DNA of 56,930 nt from Actinomycetes bacterium (lineage in GTDB: Bacteria; Actinomycetota; Coriobacteriia; Coriobacteriales; Eggerthellaceae). Below are positions 50,113 through 56,930 of this stretch, one piece after another. Position 1 is the first letter of the stretch. Every line of letters starts with the position of its first letter. The DNA lies in contig JAEWQO010000039.1 of assembly GCA_023460315.1 (NCBI GenBank), positions 1-56,930 of the forward strand, read 5' to 3'. The position numbers were made by a program, and so were the translations under genes. Under the pieces are notes generated by a model. It had not been told where the DNA came from. It did no database searches and saw only the letters and a list, made by a program, of their open reading frames with translations.

Positions 50113-50907
50113 ATGATCTTCTACTTCACCGGCACCGGCAACTCGCTCGCGGCTGCCCAAGTCATCGCCAAGGCGACAGACGACCTGCTGGTTGATATCG
50201 GCGCCTCATACAAGTACAAGGACTTCGATTTTACCCTCGAGCAGGGGGAACAGCTAGGTTTCGTGTTTCCCACCTACGGCTGGACAACACCTCCCATCAT
50301 CGACGCCTTCATCAAGCGGGCGCATTTTCGCACCGGGAACAAGGAGACGTTTGCGCCATCTTACTGCTTTGCCGTGCTCAGCTGCGGAGCGTTTGTCGGC
50401 AACGCCGCGCGCTTCTTTGGCGCGGAGTTGCTCAACAGGCAGGGCATCAACCTCAATGCCTCGTTCAGCGTGAAATCCGTCGGCAACTGCACCTATCTCT
50501 ATGCTCCCGCCAAGGGGGAGAAGCGTGCAAAACTGCTCGCGCGCGCCGACGCGACCACCCGAAGCATCGCTCCACGCATTGCCGCGCACGAGGAAACGCA
50601 CGCCGAGCACCGCAACCCCCTTGGAATCCTCATGTCAAAGTTCACCTGCACCGCAGAAAAGCCTCGCTCCACTCAGGAGTTCTTCACCTTGCCCACGTGC
50701 ATAAGCTGTGGCCGATGCGCCAGCCTCTGCCCCACCAACACCGTCACACTCATCGAGGGAACTCCTCGCTGGGCTGAACTAGGATGCACCCAATGCCTCG
50801 CCTGCCTGCATCGATGCCCCGTGAATGCAATCCAGTACGGCAACAAGACGGAAACCCGCGGACGATACGTCAACCCCGTGCTTTCCCCCCTGCCCTTGGA
50901 ATCATAG
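50113..50907 (+). CDS. EFR1-family flavodoxin/ferredoxin protein
   Basis: The 264-residue protein combines an N-terminal flavodoxin-like half (IFYFTGTGNSLAAAQVI, 2-18, with the FMN phosphate loop) with a C-terminal two-[4Fe-4S] ferredoxin domain (CISCGRCASLCPTNTV and CTQCLACLHRCPVNAIQYG). It probably passes electrons between FMN and ferredoxin-like clusters in the cytoplasm. Such proteins are common in anaerobic gut bacteria, with unknown partners. ATG 50113 is preferred over the TTG 3 bp upstream, with AAGG 7 nt away. An extended -10 (TTGCTATACT, about 50067-50076) lies upstream. Confidence 0.92.
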   Translation: MIFYFTGTGNSLAAAQVIAKATDDLLVDIGASYKYKDFDFTLEQGEQLGFVFPTYGWTTPPIIDAFIKRAHFRTGNKETFAPSYCFAVLSCGAFVGNAARFFGAELLNRQGINLNASFSVKSVGNCTYLYAPAKGEKRAKLLARADATTRSIAPRIAAHEETHAEHRNPLGILMSKFTCTAEKPRSTQEFFTLPTCISCGRCASLCPTNTVTLIEGTPRWAELGCTQCLACLHRCPVNAIQYGNKTETRGRYVNPVLSPLPLES

Positions 50908-51266
50908 CAACCGGCAGACAGATTGGCCGACGGGCGCTTGGGACGTCTCTCTCGTAGAAGCACGGCGCATCGAGCCACTCGCACGCCTTCTCGTGCACAG
51001 CCCGTTTTCGGCTTGGGTTTCCGCACTACCGCGCGAATGTCGAACGCTTGCACTACCTCCTGTTCGTGCCGGTGTCATAAAGCGTCTTGCAATCAAATGA
51101 AATTAGAACAAATGTTTCATGTGAAACAGAGGGGCTCTTTTCCAAAGCTCTCGCGGCGGCGAAAAGACATCGCGATGAAAGCCTCTTGGCTGTGCCTTGC
51201 TCTGCCCTGTTCGCAAGAGCCCTCATCGAAGGACCCGCCTGCACGATACCCCTTGCAACATTTCTC
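50908..51266. other. Gene-poor interval containing a parS-like site
   Basis: I see no convincing gene between the EFR1 stop and the GntR operon promoter. Short ORFs on both strands overlap one another and lack ribosome binding sites. The sequence turns AT-rich around 51080-51120. The notable content is a parS-like palindrome at 51113-51128. Confidence 0.6.
51113..51128. promoter_or_regulatory. parS: parS-like ParB-binding site
   Basis: TGTTTCATGTGAAACA differs at one central base from the consensus palindrome TGTTTCACGTGAAACA bound by ParB/Spo0J. It lies in non-coding DNA. Sites of this type are usually clustered near the replication origin. ParB binding is inferred. Confidence 0.6.
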
Positions 51267-51316
51267 TTGTCTTTCACCCTCTTTATGAGTATAGTGTATA
51301 TATTCGATATACTCAT
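51267..51316 (+). promoter_or_regulatory. Promoter and operator of the GntR/ABC operon
   Basis: TTGTCT (51267-51272), 17 bp, TATAGT (51290-51295). Overlapping the -10 is a perfect inverted repeat ATGAGTATA (51285-51293) with TATACTCAT (51308-51316), with an inner GTATAT/ATATAC pair. Its place, downstream of the -35 and covering the -10 and start site, suits autorepression by the GntR (YtrA-type) regulator encoded by the first gene. Confidence 0.75.
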
Positions 51317-51455
51317 TATGCATGATGCGCATATCGTGCGGTTCAGATGACGCAGGGGGCGTTCCTTCCCATCAATGGCAGCGGGGAGGACAGTGCCAAA
51401 TTCCCCAGCGACCTAAGCGCCGCAACGCCCAGGACAGAGCAATCAAACAGGAGCG

Positions 51456-51830
51456 ATGTTGGACATCATCATTTCGAACGCGAGCGACAGGCCGATTTAT
51501 GAACAGATCTCCTCGCAGATGAAGCGCCTCATCATGGAGGGATCACTTGGAGAAGGCACGCAGCTTCCCTCCATGCGCTCACTGGCAAACAGCTTGCACG
51601 TGAGCGTCATCACGACAAAGCGCGCCTATACCGACCTCGAAGCGCAGGGATTCATCGAAACCGTGCAGGGCAAGGGGAGTTTCGTCGCCGGAGGCAATCG
51701 AGAGTTCCTGCGCGAAGAACACCGACGGCGTATCGAGGAATTGCTATCCCTCGCGATCGCCGAAGCTCGAAACGCCGGAATCGACCCTTCCGAGCTGTCC
51801 GACATGCTCGGCCTGCTCATGGAAGACTGA
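51456..51830 (+). CDS. GntR-family regulator, YtrA subfamily
   Basis: The 124-residue protein opens with the family-typical ASDRPIYEQISSQMKRLI and has the winged helix LPSMRSLANSLHVSVITTKRAY. It then has only a short helical tail (about 40 residues), as in the YtrA subfamily, which regulates neighbouring ABC transporter genes. The ATG at 51456 is annotated. However, CAGGAG is only 2 nt before it, and TTG one codon later has better spacing. It is the first gene of a three-gene operon and likely represses the operon through the palindrome at 51285-51316. Confidence 0.92.
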   Translation: MLDIIISNASDRPIYEQISSQMKRLIMEGSLGEGTQLPSMRSLANSLHVSVITTKRAYTDLEAQGFIETVQGKGSFVAGGNREFLREEHRRRIEELLSLAIAEARNAGIDPSELSDMLGLLMED

Positions 51831-51870
51831 ACCGGCAAGACCTATTCATCCACAAGGAAAGTGACGATTC

Positions 51871-52758
51871 ATGAGCGACTTGCTTCATGTGAAGAACCTG
51901 GAAAAACGCTATGACGGCTTCACGCTGTCCTGCGCCGATCTCGCCGTGCCCGCCGGTGCCGTCGTTGGCTTCATCGGCAGCAATGGCGCCGGCAAAACAA
52001 CCACCATCAAATCCGTTCTCGGACTCATCCGGCCAGACAGCGGCTCCCTGCAATTGTTTGGAGAAGACGTCCTTGGCGCACCCCCATCGCGTCTCGCAGA
52101 GCTCAAGCAACGCATAGGCGTAGTATTCGATTCCTGCTCATTTCCCGAGGAGATGTCGATCGAAGCCGTCGGGAGGCTCATGGCAGCCTGCTATGAAACC
52201 TGGAAGCCCTCGGCGTTTCAGGCACTCTTGCATGCCTTCTCACTGCCGCCAACCAAGACCGTGAAAGACTTGTCGCGGGGCATGGGCATGAAGCTGTCGC
52301 TCGCCTGCGCCTTGGCGCACAATCCCGATCTCCTGATTCTCGATGAAGCCACCGCCGGCCTTGACCCCCTCGCTCGTGACGAGGCCCTCGACATGTTGCG
52401 CATGTACATGGACGAGGCTGAGCACGGCATCCTCATGTCCAGCCATATCACCAGCGACCTGGAAAAAATAGCCGATTACATCGTGTGCATCGACAAAGGG
52501 CGCATCGCCTTCTCGGTAGAAAAAGACGCTATCACCGACCTTGCCGGCATCGCCCGATGCCGAACGTCTGATTTCGAAACCATTGTCGCGAGCGGTTTCT
52601 TCGAACCAGGCGCCCTGCGTTACGAACGGAGCGGCTACGGCATCTCCGTGCTCATTCCCGACCGAATGGCGTTTGCCGCACGCTTTCCCGATATCGCGCT
52701 CGATCGCGCCGACATCGATGCCTATTTGTCATTCCTGCTGAAAGGTGAGATCCGATGA
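51871..52758 (+). CDS. ABC transporter ATPase
   Basis: The 295-residue ATPase has Walker A GSNGAGKTTT (about 36-45), signature LSRGM in place of LSGGQ, Walker B LLILDEATAGLD and the H-loop SSHIT. The signature variant (SRGM) is common in exporter ATPases of bacitracin/antibiotic-type operons. A C-terminal extension follows the ATPase core. The ATG is at 51871. Its end overlaps the permease start (ATGA). It probably powers the permease at 52755. Confidence 0.93.
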   Translation: MSDLLHVKNLEKRYDGFTLSCADLAVPAGAVVGFIGSNGAGKTTTIKSVLGLIRPDSGSLQLFGEDVLGAPPSRLAELKQRIGVVFDSCSFPEEMSIEAVGRLMAACYETWKPSAFQALLHAFSLPPTKTVKDLSRGMGMKLSLACALAHNPDLLILDEATAGLDPLARDEALDMLRMYMDEAEHGILMSSHITSDLEKIADYIVCIDKGRIAFSVEKDAITDLAGIARCRTSDFETIVASGFFEPGALRYERSGYGISVLIPDRMAFAARFPDIALDRADIDAYLSFLLKGEIR

Positions 52759-53453
52759 AAGCAATGGTCGTGTCCGATCTTCTCGTCGCAAAGAAATACC
52801 TGCTGCCCCAAATGGTCATTGGCATCCTCGTGGGCCTCTTCATCTCCGTGACGATGCAGAGCCTCTACGCAACCCTTCCCGCCATCGGCGTCATGATACC
52901 GTTCTCCATCGCGTTTACGATACTGTCCCTCGACGAACGCGATCACTGGGAGCAGTTTCGCCTTGCGCTGCCGCTCTCCCGCACCAACATCATGGTCGGT
53001 CGGTATGCAAGCCTCGCCGTCATCACTCTTTTCGGGCTGGCGGTGGGACTCCTGTCGACCGCAGTACTTGTCGTTGCAGCAACCGTCCTGCCAACGGTTC
53101 CCCAGCTGACGAACCTGACGGCAGGCCTTTCGTGGGAGCCGGTCGTGATGGTGAGCGCCGTGGCCCTTGCCATCGGCATGCTCATGCTGTCCGTCATTCT
53201 GCCCCTTGTCGCCCGCTTCGGCATGACAAAAGCCGTGCGGTTCGTTCCGCTCCTTATCATAGTCGGAGTGTTCTTCGCCTTCAGCAGCGGCGGCAACGAA
53301 TCAGCACCCCAGCTGCTGGCAAACCTGGAAACATGGAGCCAAACCCCCGCCGGAGTGATTGGCATGGCCGCCGTGGCACTGGTGGGCAGCGGCATCGTCT
53401 ATACACTCTCCGGAATCCTGTCAATCAAGCTGTATCAAAGGCGGGAATTCTGA
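52755..53453 (+). CDS. ABC-2 type permease
   Basis: The 232-residue membrane protein has about six hydrophobic segments, including PQMVIGILVGLFISVTM and VVMVSAVALAIGMLMLSVI. A cytoplasmic loop DERDHWEQFRLALPLSR matches the ABC2_membrane_5 type. Translation is coupled to the ATPase through a 4-bp overlap. The GntR-ATPase-permease layout resembles Firmicutes Ytr-type operons induced by cell-wall antibiotics. The substrate is unknown. Confidence 0.9.
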   Translation: MKAMVVSDLLVAKKYLLPQMVIGILVGLFISVTMQSLYATLPAIGVMIPFSIAFTILSLDERDHWEQFRLALPLSRTNIMVGRYASLAVITLFGLAVGLLSTAVLVVAATVLPTVPQLTNLTAGLSWEPVVMVSAVALAIGMLMLSVILPLVARFGMTKAVRFVPLLIIVGVFFAFSSGGNESAPQLLANLETWSQTPAGVIGMAAVALVGSGIVYTLSGILSIKLYQRREF

Positions 53454-53477
53454 AGAGAGGCTTTCCCCTTGTAAATG

Positions 53478-53530
53478 TAAGGCGGGGGCAAGCGATCGGT
53501 AAGGTTGCGTTAAGGTACGCTTGCTATAAC
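53478..53530 (+). promoter_or_regulatory. 11-bp-phased direct repeats and -10 upstream of the GT51 gene
   Basis: TAAGGC (53478), CAAGCG (53489), TAAGGT (53500) and TAAGGT (53511) start at exactly 11-bp intervals. They are followed by an extended -10 TTGCTATAAC (TATAAC at 53525-53530). Tandem repeats at 11-bp period next to a -10 with no good -35 are typical of OmpR/PhoB-type response regulator sites. Regulation is inferred. Confidence 0.5.
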
Positions 53531-53565
53531 GGATACAGGAAAAAACTGCATCCGAAAGGGGCCTC

Positions 53566-54459
53566 ATGGCACGAAGAACCGGCTCGCCTGACGGGAGGCG
53601 AAGCGCCCCGTCGCGCGCCCCGGCGCCCACCCGCTCTGGCGCCACGCGACGCGGCGCTTCGCCTCCAGCCCCGAGGCCCGTCCGGTATTCAGCCCCCGTC
53701 CATTCGCACAAGTTCGGCGCGGCGGGCGTCATGGGACGCATGGCCATCGTCGCACTCCTGATTTTCACCCTGATGATTGTGTATTTCACGGCACGTGGCT
53801 TCTCCCTGTATCAAGAGGCCCTTTCGACGAAAGGGCTCGACGAGATGGCTTCTTCAATCGAGGGAACCTCCCTCTTCGTCACCGCAGACGCATTACCCGA
53901 ACTGTATCTGCAGGCGGTCGTGGCAGTCGAAGATCACCGCTTCTACACTCACCCCGGAGTTGATGCCATCGCCTGCCTCAGGGCGCTTGCCCACGACGTT
54001 CAGGCCGGTGCCATCGTCGAAGGAGGAAGCACCATCACGCAACAGCTGGCGAAGAACCAGTATTTCACGCAGGAACAGACGCTGGAACGCAAAGTGGCTG
54101 AAATGTTCATGGCGGTTCACTTGGAGCAGCATTTCACCAAACAGAAGATACTGGAACTGTACGTGAATTCTATCTATTTCGGCGAAGGCCTCTACGGCAT
54201 CGGCGCTGCAAGCCAAGGCTATTTTGACGTGGACGCAACCAAGCTCGACGCCTATGAGGCTACGCTGCTGGCGGGCATCCCAAACGCTCCCTCAGCCTAC
54301 GCGCTCACCGATAACAGTGACCTCGCTCACGAGCGCCAGAAGCAGGTCATCGAAAAACTGGTTGTCTATGATTACCTCGATAAAGCGGACGCGCGTCATA
54401 TTCTCAACAGCCCCGAATCTCGTCCTCGCACACACGAGAGAGCCCCCAGCCAGCCATGA
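53566..54459 (+). CDS. Monofunctional GT51 peptidoglycan glycosyltransferase
   Basis: The 297-residue protein has a Pro/Arg/Ser-rich cytoplasmic N-terminus (1-50), one membrane span (about 56-76), then a GT51 domain with VAVEDHRFYTHPG (catalytic Glu), GGSTITQQLAKN and RKVAEMFMAVHLEQHFTK. It has no transpeptidase domain, so it polymerises lipid II only, as MtgA does. The last 20 residues look unstructured. ATG 53566 has AAGGGG upstream. It is a third GT51 protein in the window. Confidence 0.92.
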   Translation: MARRTGSPDGRRSAPSRAPAPTRSGATRRGASPPAPRPVRYSAPVHSHKFGAAGVMGRMAIVALLIFTLMIVYFTARGFSLYQEALSTKGLDEMASSIEGTSLFVTADALPELYLQAVVAVEDHRFYTHPGVDAIACLRALAHDVQAGAIVEGGSTITQQLAKNQYFTQEQTLERKVAEMFMAVHLEQHFTKQKILELYVNSIYFGEGLYGIGAASQGYFDVDATKLDAYEATLLAGIPNAPSAYALTDNSDLAHERQKQVIEKLVVYDYLDKADARHILNSPESRPRTHERAPSQP

Positions 54460-54526
54460 CGCTGTGTCTTCTGAGTTTTATGGTTATCCCCCGCCGCCGA
54501 ATGCCGGCAGCGGACCTTTTGATAGC

Positions 54527-55369
54527 ATGACATCCATGGACACTGGAAAGCAAGCTGTTCGAGCGGCATCGCCCTTCCCGTCCGTGCGACGCCTGCGTCG
54601 TGCGGCTCTCGTTGCGCTCGTTCTCATGACAGCCTGCGTTGCGCTCATCCTTCCCGCCTGCCAAAAGATCGACGAAACGCCCGAGGCGTACACCAGTCCC
54701 TATGATTGGTCTGGCCTTGAGCGAACGGGCGACCGTCTCGCCTATTACGAGGGCGAGGATTTGCGGTCTCAAATGGGCGTGGACGTTTCCAGCCATCAAG
54801 GCTCCATCGACTGGCAAGCGGTTGCCGACGACGGCATTGATTTCGCCATCGTCCGTGTGGGAAATCGCGGCTACACGGAGGGAGCCCTCTCCGTCGACGA
54901 GCTATTCGCTCAAAACATCGACGGCGCCGCCGCGGCGGGACTCGAGACCGGAGCGTATTTCTTCTCTCAAGCCCTATCGGCGGATGAGGCCCGGGAAGAG
55001 GCCGACCTCGTTCTCGAACAGCTTGCGGGACGGCAGGTTGACCTCCCTATCGCGTACGATCACGAATCCGTAGCCGATTCCGCCGGACGCGCCAACCAAC
55101 TGGCCGGCGAAGACCTCGCCGTCTGCGCTCGGGCCTTCTGCGAACGCCTCGAAGCTGCTGGCTATGAGACCATGGTCTATGGCAATAAACAAGACATCGC
55201 CCGCTTCGAAGGAGACACGCTGGACGATCGCCCCCGCTGGCTTGCTGAATACGACGTCGCCGTGCCCACGGCTCAGTTTGACTTTACCATCTGGCAATAC
55301 ACCAACAATGGATCAATTGCGGGAATAGATACCGCAGTAGACCTCGACATCAGGTTTCTCATCGAGTAA
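54527..55369 (+). CDS. GH25 muramidase (lysozyme-like), possible lipoprotein
   Basis: The 280-residue protein has a basic hydrophobic signal (VRRLRRAALVALVLMTAC...) with a lipobox-like LPAC at about 44-47. The GH25 barrel opens GVDVSSHQGSIDWQ (catalytic Asp) and contains YDHES in place of the usual YDxE, with Glu as the likely acid. WQYTNNGSIAGIDTAVDLD is the typical end. It likely hydrolyses wall muramyl bonds outside the membrane. The ATG at 54527 is chosen; another ATG lies 9 bp downstream. It follows the GT51 gene, pairing synthesis and cleavage enzymes. Confidence 0.9.
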   Translation: MTSMDTGKQAVRAASPFPSVRRLRRAALVALVLMTACVALILPACQKIDETPEAYTSPYDWSGLERTGDRLAYYEGEDLRSQMGVDVSSHQGSIDWQAVADDGIDFAIVRVGNRGYTEGALSVDELFAQNIDGAAAAGLETGAYFFSQALSADEAREEADLVLEQLAGRQVDLPIAYDHESVADSAGRANQLAGEDLAVCARAFCERLEAAGYETMVYGNKQDIARFEGDTLDDRPRWLAEYDVAVPTAQFDFTIWQYTNNGSIAGIDTAVDLDIRFLIE

Positions 55370-55448
55370 ATTATTAGATTCCAACCGCCCGCGTCGGATG
55401 ATCAACCCCATCCTTTGCCGTATCGACATTCGAAGGAGCACCACCCGC

Positions 55449-56744
55449 ATGGACGAACCCCTCGCAACCTTGAGCGCCGCTGGGCGCCCGCTTCCCAAAA
55501 GATGGCTCATCATCATCGCCACCATTTGGACCGGACAGGCCGTGTCCATGATAACCAGCTATGCTGCAGGCTATGCAGTGGTCTGGTACATCACCGAGAC
55601 AACCGGCAGCGCCCTCATGCTGGCAGCCGCGAGCATCTGCGCCTACCTGCCGCAGGGACTGCTCTCCCCCTTTGGCGGCGTCATTGCTGACAAATACAAT
55701 CGAAAAACCGTCATGATTGTCGCCGACATGAGCGTCGGCATCGTGTCCCTTGGACTGGGCATCGCCATCCTGCTTGGGCAGACCTCGTTTGCGCTGCTCA
55801 TGATATTGATTGTCGTTCGAAGCATCGGCCAGGCCTTTCATGGGCCAGCGATGATGGCGGCCATGCCGCTGCTCGTGCCCGAGAAGCACCTGCTGCGCAT
55901 CAACACGCTCGATCAGCTGCTCATGAGCATTGCCTCTATCGGAGCACCGGCGTTCGGCATCTTTCTCTACACCACCATCGGATTTCATTCGGTGATGTTC
56001 CTCGATTTCGCCGGTGCGCTGGCTGCCGTGGCAGGCCTTGCCTTGGCGAAGATTCCCACGGTGGTCGACAAAGAAGCAGAAGACCAGCACGTGCTTTCCA
56101 ACCTTCACGACGGATGGAAAGCACTGTCCTCACATCGGGGGCTCGTGGTGCTCATCGTCGGCATCACGATCGGCATGATAACGTTCGCCCCGCTCGGCGC
56201 CATCTTCCCCCTGATGACCTACGATCATTTCAGCGGTGACGGTTACATGGCATCCATCGTCGAAGCGGCATTCGGGGGAGGCATGGTCGTCGGATCCGTC
56301 ATTCTCATGATTTGGGGAGGCGGCAAACGACTTGCAGGCCTCATCGCCGTTGCAGCAATCATCGTTGGCGCCACGACGGCGGTTTGTGGGTTCCTGACAC
56401 CGGACATGTTTCCCACCTTCGTCGCTCTCTGCGCCGCCATGGCCTTGGCTTGCGCATGGTTCAACGGGCCCCTTGTCACCCTCATACAGCGCAACATACC
56501 GGAGGAGAAGACGGGCCGCGTGCTCGGACTTGCCATGGCAGCCATCGGCCTCGCCTCTCCAATCGGCATCGCGCTTGGAGGAATCACGGCCGAGGCCATA
56601 GGTGTCGCAGCTTTTTTCGTCGTCGATGGGTTTATCTGCCTGGCTCTGGGGCTTCTGCTTTATCTTCCGAGAAGCGTGAGATCGCTCGATCAGGAAAAGC
56701 CAGCGGTCTCTGGATCACCCGAGACCGCTGACGAAAGCGCCTAA
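55449..56744 (+). CDS. MFS transporter (macrolide/enterobactin-exporter-like)
   Basis: The 431-residue protein has about 12 membrane segments and the MFS signature ADKYNRKTVM after the second span. Family resemblance is to MefA/EntS-type (MFS_3) exporters: SMITSYAAGYAVVWYITETTGSALM near the N-terminus and PEEKTGRVLGLAMAAIG late in the protein. The substrate is unknown. The ATG at 55449 has AGGAG 10 nt upstream; the in-frame region before it is not supported. It is the last gene in the window. Confidence 0.9.
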   Translation: MDEPLATLSAAGRPLPKRWLIIIATIWTGQAVSMITSYAAGYAVVWYITETTGSALMLAAASICAYLPQGLLSPFGGVIADKYNRKTVMIVADMSVGIVSLGLGIAILLGQTSFALLMILIVVRSIGQAFHGPAMMAAMPLLVPEKHLLRINTLDQLLMSIASIGAPAFGIFLYTTIGFHSVMFLDFAGALAAVAGLALAKIPTVVDKEAEDQHVLSNLHDGWKALSSHRGLVVLIVGITIGMITFAPLGAIFPLMTYDHFSGDGYMASIVEAAFGGGMVVGSVILMIWGGGKRLAGLIAVAAIIVGATTAVCGFLTPDMFPTFVALCAAMALACAWFNGPLVTLIQRNIPEEKTGRVLGLAMAAIGLASPIGIALGGITAEAIGVAAFFVVDGFICLALGLLLYLPRSVRSLDQEKPAVSGSPETADESA

Positions 56745-56811
56745 GCAAACGATAGGCCAAACCCAGTCGACAGGCAGACGGGCAAATTCGTTTCATTTTG
56801 GATAAATCATG

Positions 56812-56835
56812 AACCACCCTTCAAAAGGGTGGTTT
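56812..56835 (+). terminator. Terminator-like hairpin after the MFS gene
   Basis: AACCACCCTT (56812-56821) pairs perfectly with AAGGGTGGTT (56825-56834) around a 3-nt loop and is followed by T then GCTC. It lies about 70 bp after the stop. The T run is short. It could work on the minus strand as well. Confidence 0.55.
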
Positions 56836-56930
56836 GCTCAAGGCCTATAAGGCCAAGGGGTGCTGGCAGCGTCTCAAGGCGCTTGCCTTTCGCTTTGCTC
56901 AAGCCGTATCGCCCTTGACTCGTCGCAGCC
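56836..56930. other. Unresolved window end
   Basis: About 95 bp after the hairpin, containing a GGCCTATAAGGCC palindrome (about 56841-56853). The plus strand is open to the edge in one frame with a basic translation, but there is no start codon or recognised motif. It may be the start or end of a gene or mobile element outside the window. Confidence 0.3.

Noticed and set aside
51053..51350. Short overlapping ORFs on both strands around the parS-like site
   Set aside because: They overlap one another and cross the GntR promoter and operator; no start signals.
56760..56930. Possible end of an insertion sequence at the right edge
   Set aside because: Only a hairpin and a short palindrome are visible; no transposase motif or terminal repeat pair inside the window.

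Overview
The window looks like a chromosomal segment of a high-GC, anaerobic Coriobacteriia member, most likely Eggerthellaceae (Eggerthella/Gordonibacter/Slackia-like). The reasons are a multi-membrane-span LuxR-type regulator divergent from a Tat-exported FAD-dependent reductase, an EFR1-type flavodoxin/ferredoxin protein, a split ferredoxin-associated glutamate synthase, T-box leaders, and GC-rich coding sequence with GTG and TTG starts. No species can be named from sequence reading alone.

Layout. 1-577: the 5' end of a 16S rRNA gene (minus strand, running off the left edge) with a long leader and two tandem promoters. 578-9658: tyrS, a U32 family protein, and two convergent paralogous class A penicillin-binding proteins flanking a small lipoprotein. 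9901-18352: a minus-strand arginine cluster in the order argC-argJ-argB-argD-argR-argG-argH; argF is not in the window. 18511-22346: a membrane-anchored nucleotide-sugar 4,6-dehydratase, a glutamate-cysteine ligase and a SlyD-like FKBP. 22399-27693: a five-gene split glutamate synthase operon, preceded by a 117-bp element with perfect 27-bp inverted repeats. 27974-29021: a gene of unknown function and a small Cys-rich ORF. 29172-32637: the LuxR/reductase pair. 32751-37806: methionine aminopeptidase with a SEC-C motif, then pheST under a Phe T-box. 37955-38085: a second perfect inverted-repeat element (19-bp arms). 38257-40346: a secreted coiled-coil/double-psi-barrel protein and endonuclease IV. 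40418-44214: a complete ECF transporter operon (T component, two ATPases, TrpP-like S component) under a T-box whose likely specifier is TGG (Trp). 44304-46316: an MFS transporter fused to a CBS pair. 46470-50907: recN, a TipA-like MerR regulator with a 19-bp-spacer promoter, an ArsC/Spx-like protein and an EFR1 protein. 50908-53453: a parS-like site and a GntR(YtrA)/ABC operon with its operator. 53478-56744: a GT51 glycosyltransferase downstream of 11-bp-phased repeats, a GH25 muramidase and an MFS exporter.

How it works together. Much of the window serves amino-acid supply and its sensing. It contains arginine synthesis with its repressor, glutamate synthesis, tryptophan uptake sensed by uncharged tRNA-Trp, PheRS sensed by uncharged tRNA-Phe, and TyrRS. 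A second theme is the cell wall: three GT51 proteins, one muramidase, one DPBB protein and a sugar dehydratase. The least described parts are the two long perfect inverted-repeat elements, the Trp-T-box/ECF operon, the MFS-CBS fusion with its 5' hairpin, the 11-bp repeats upstream of the GT51 gene, and the orphan reductase with its membrane LuxR regulator.
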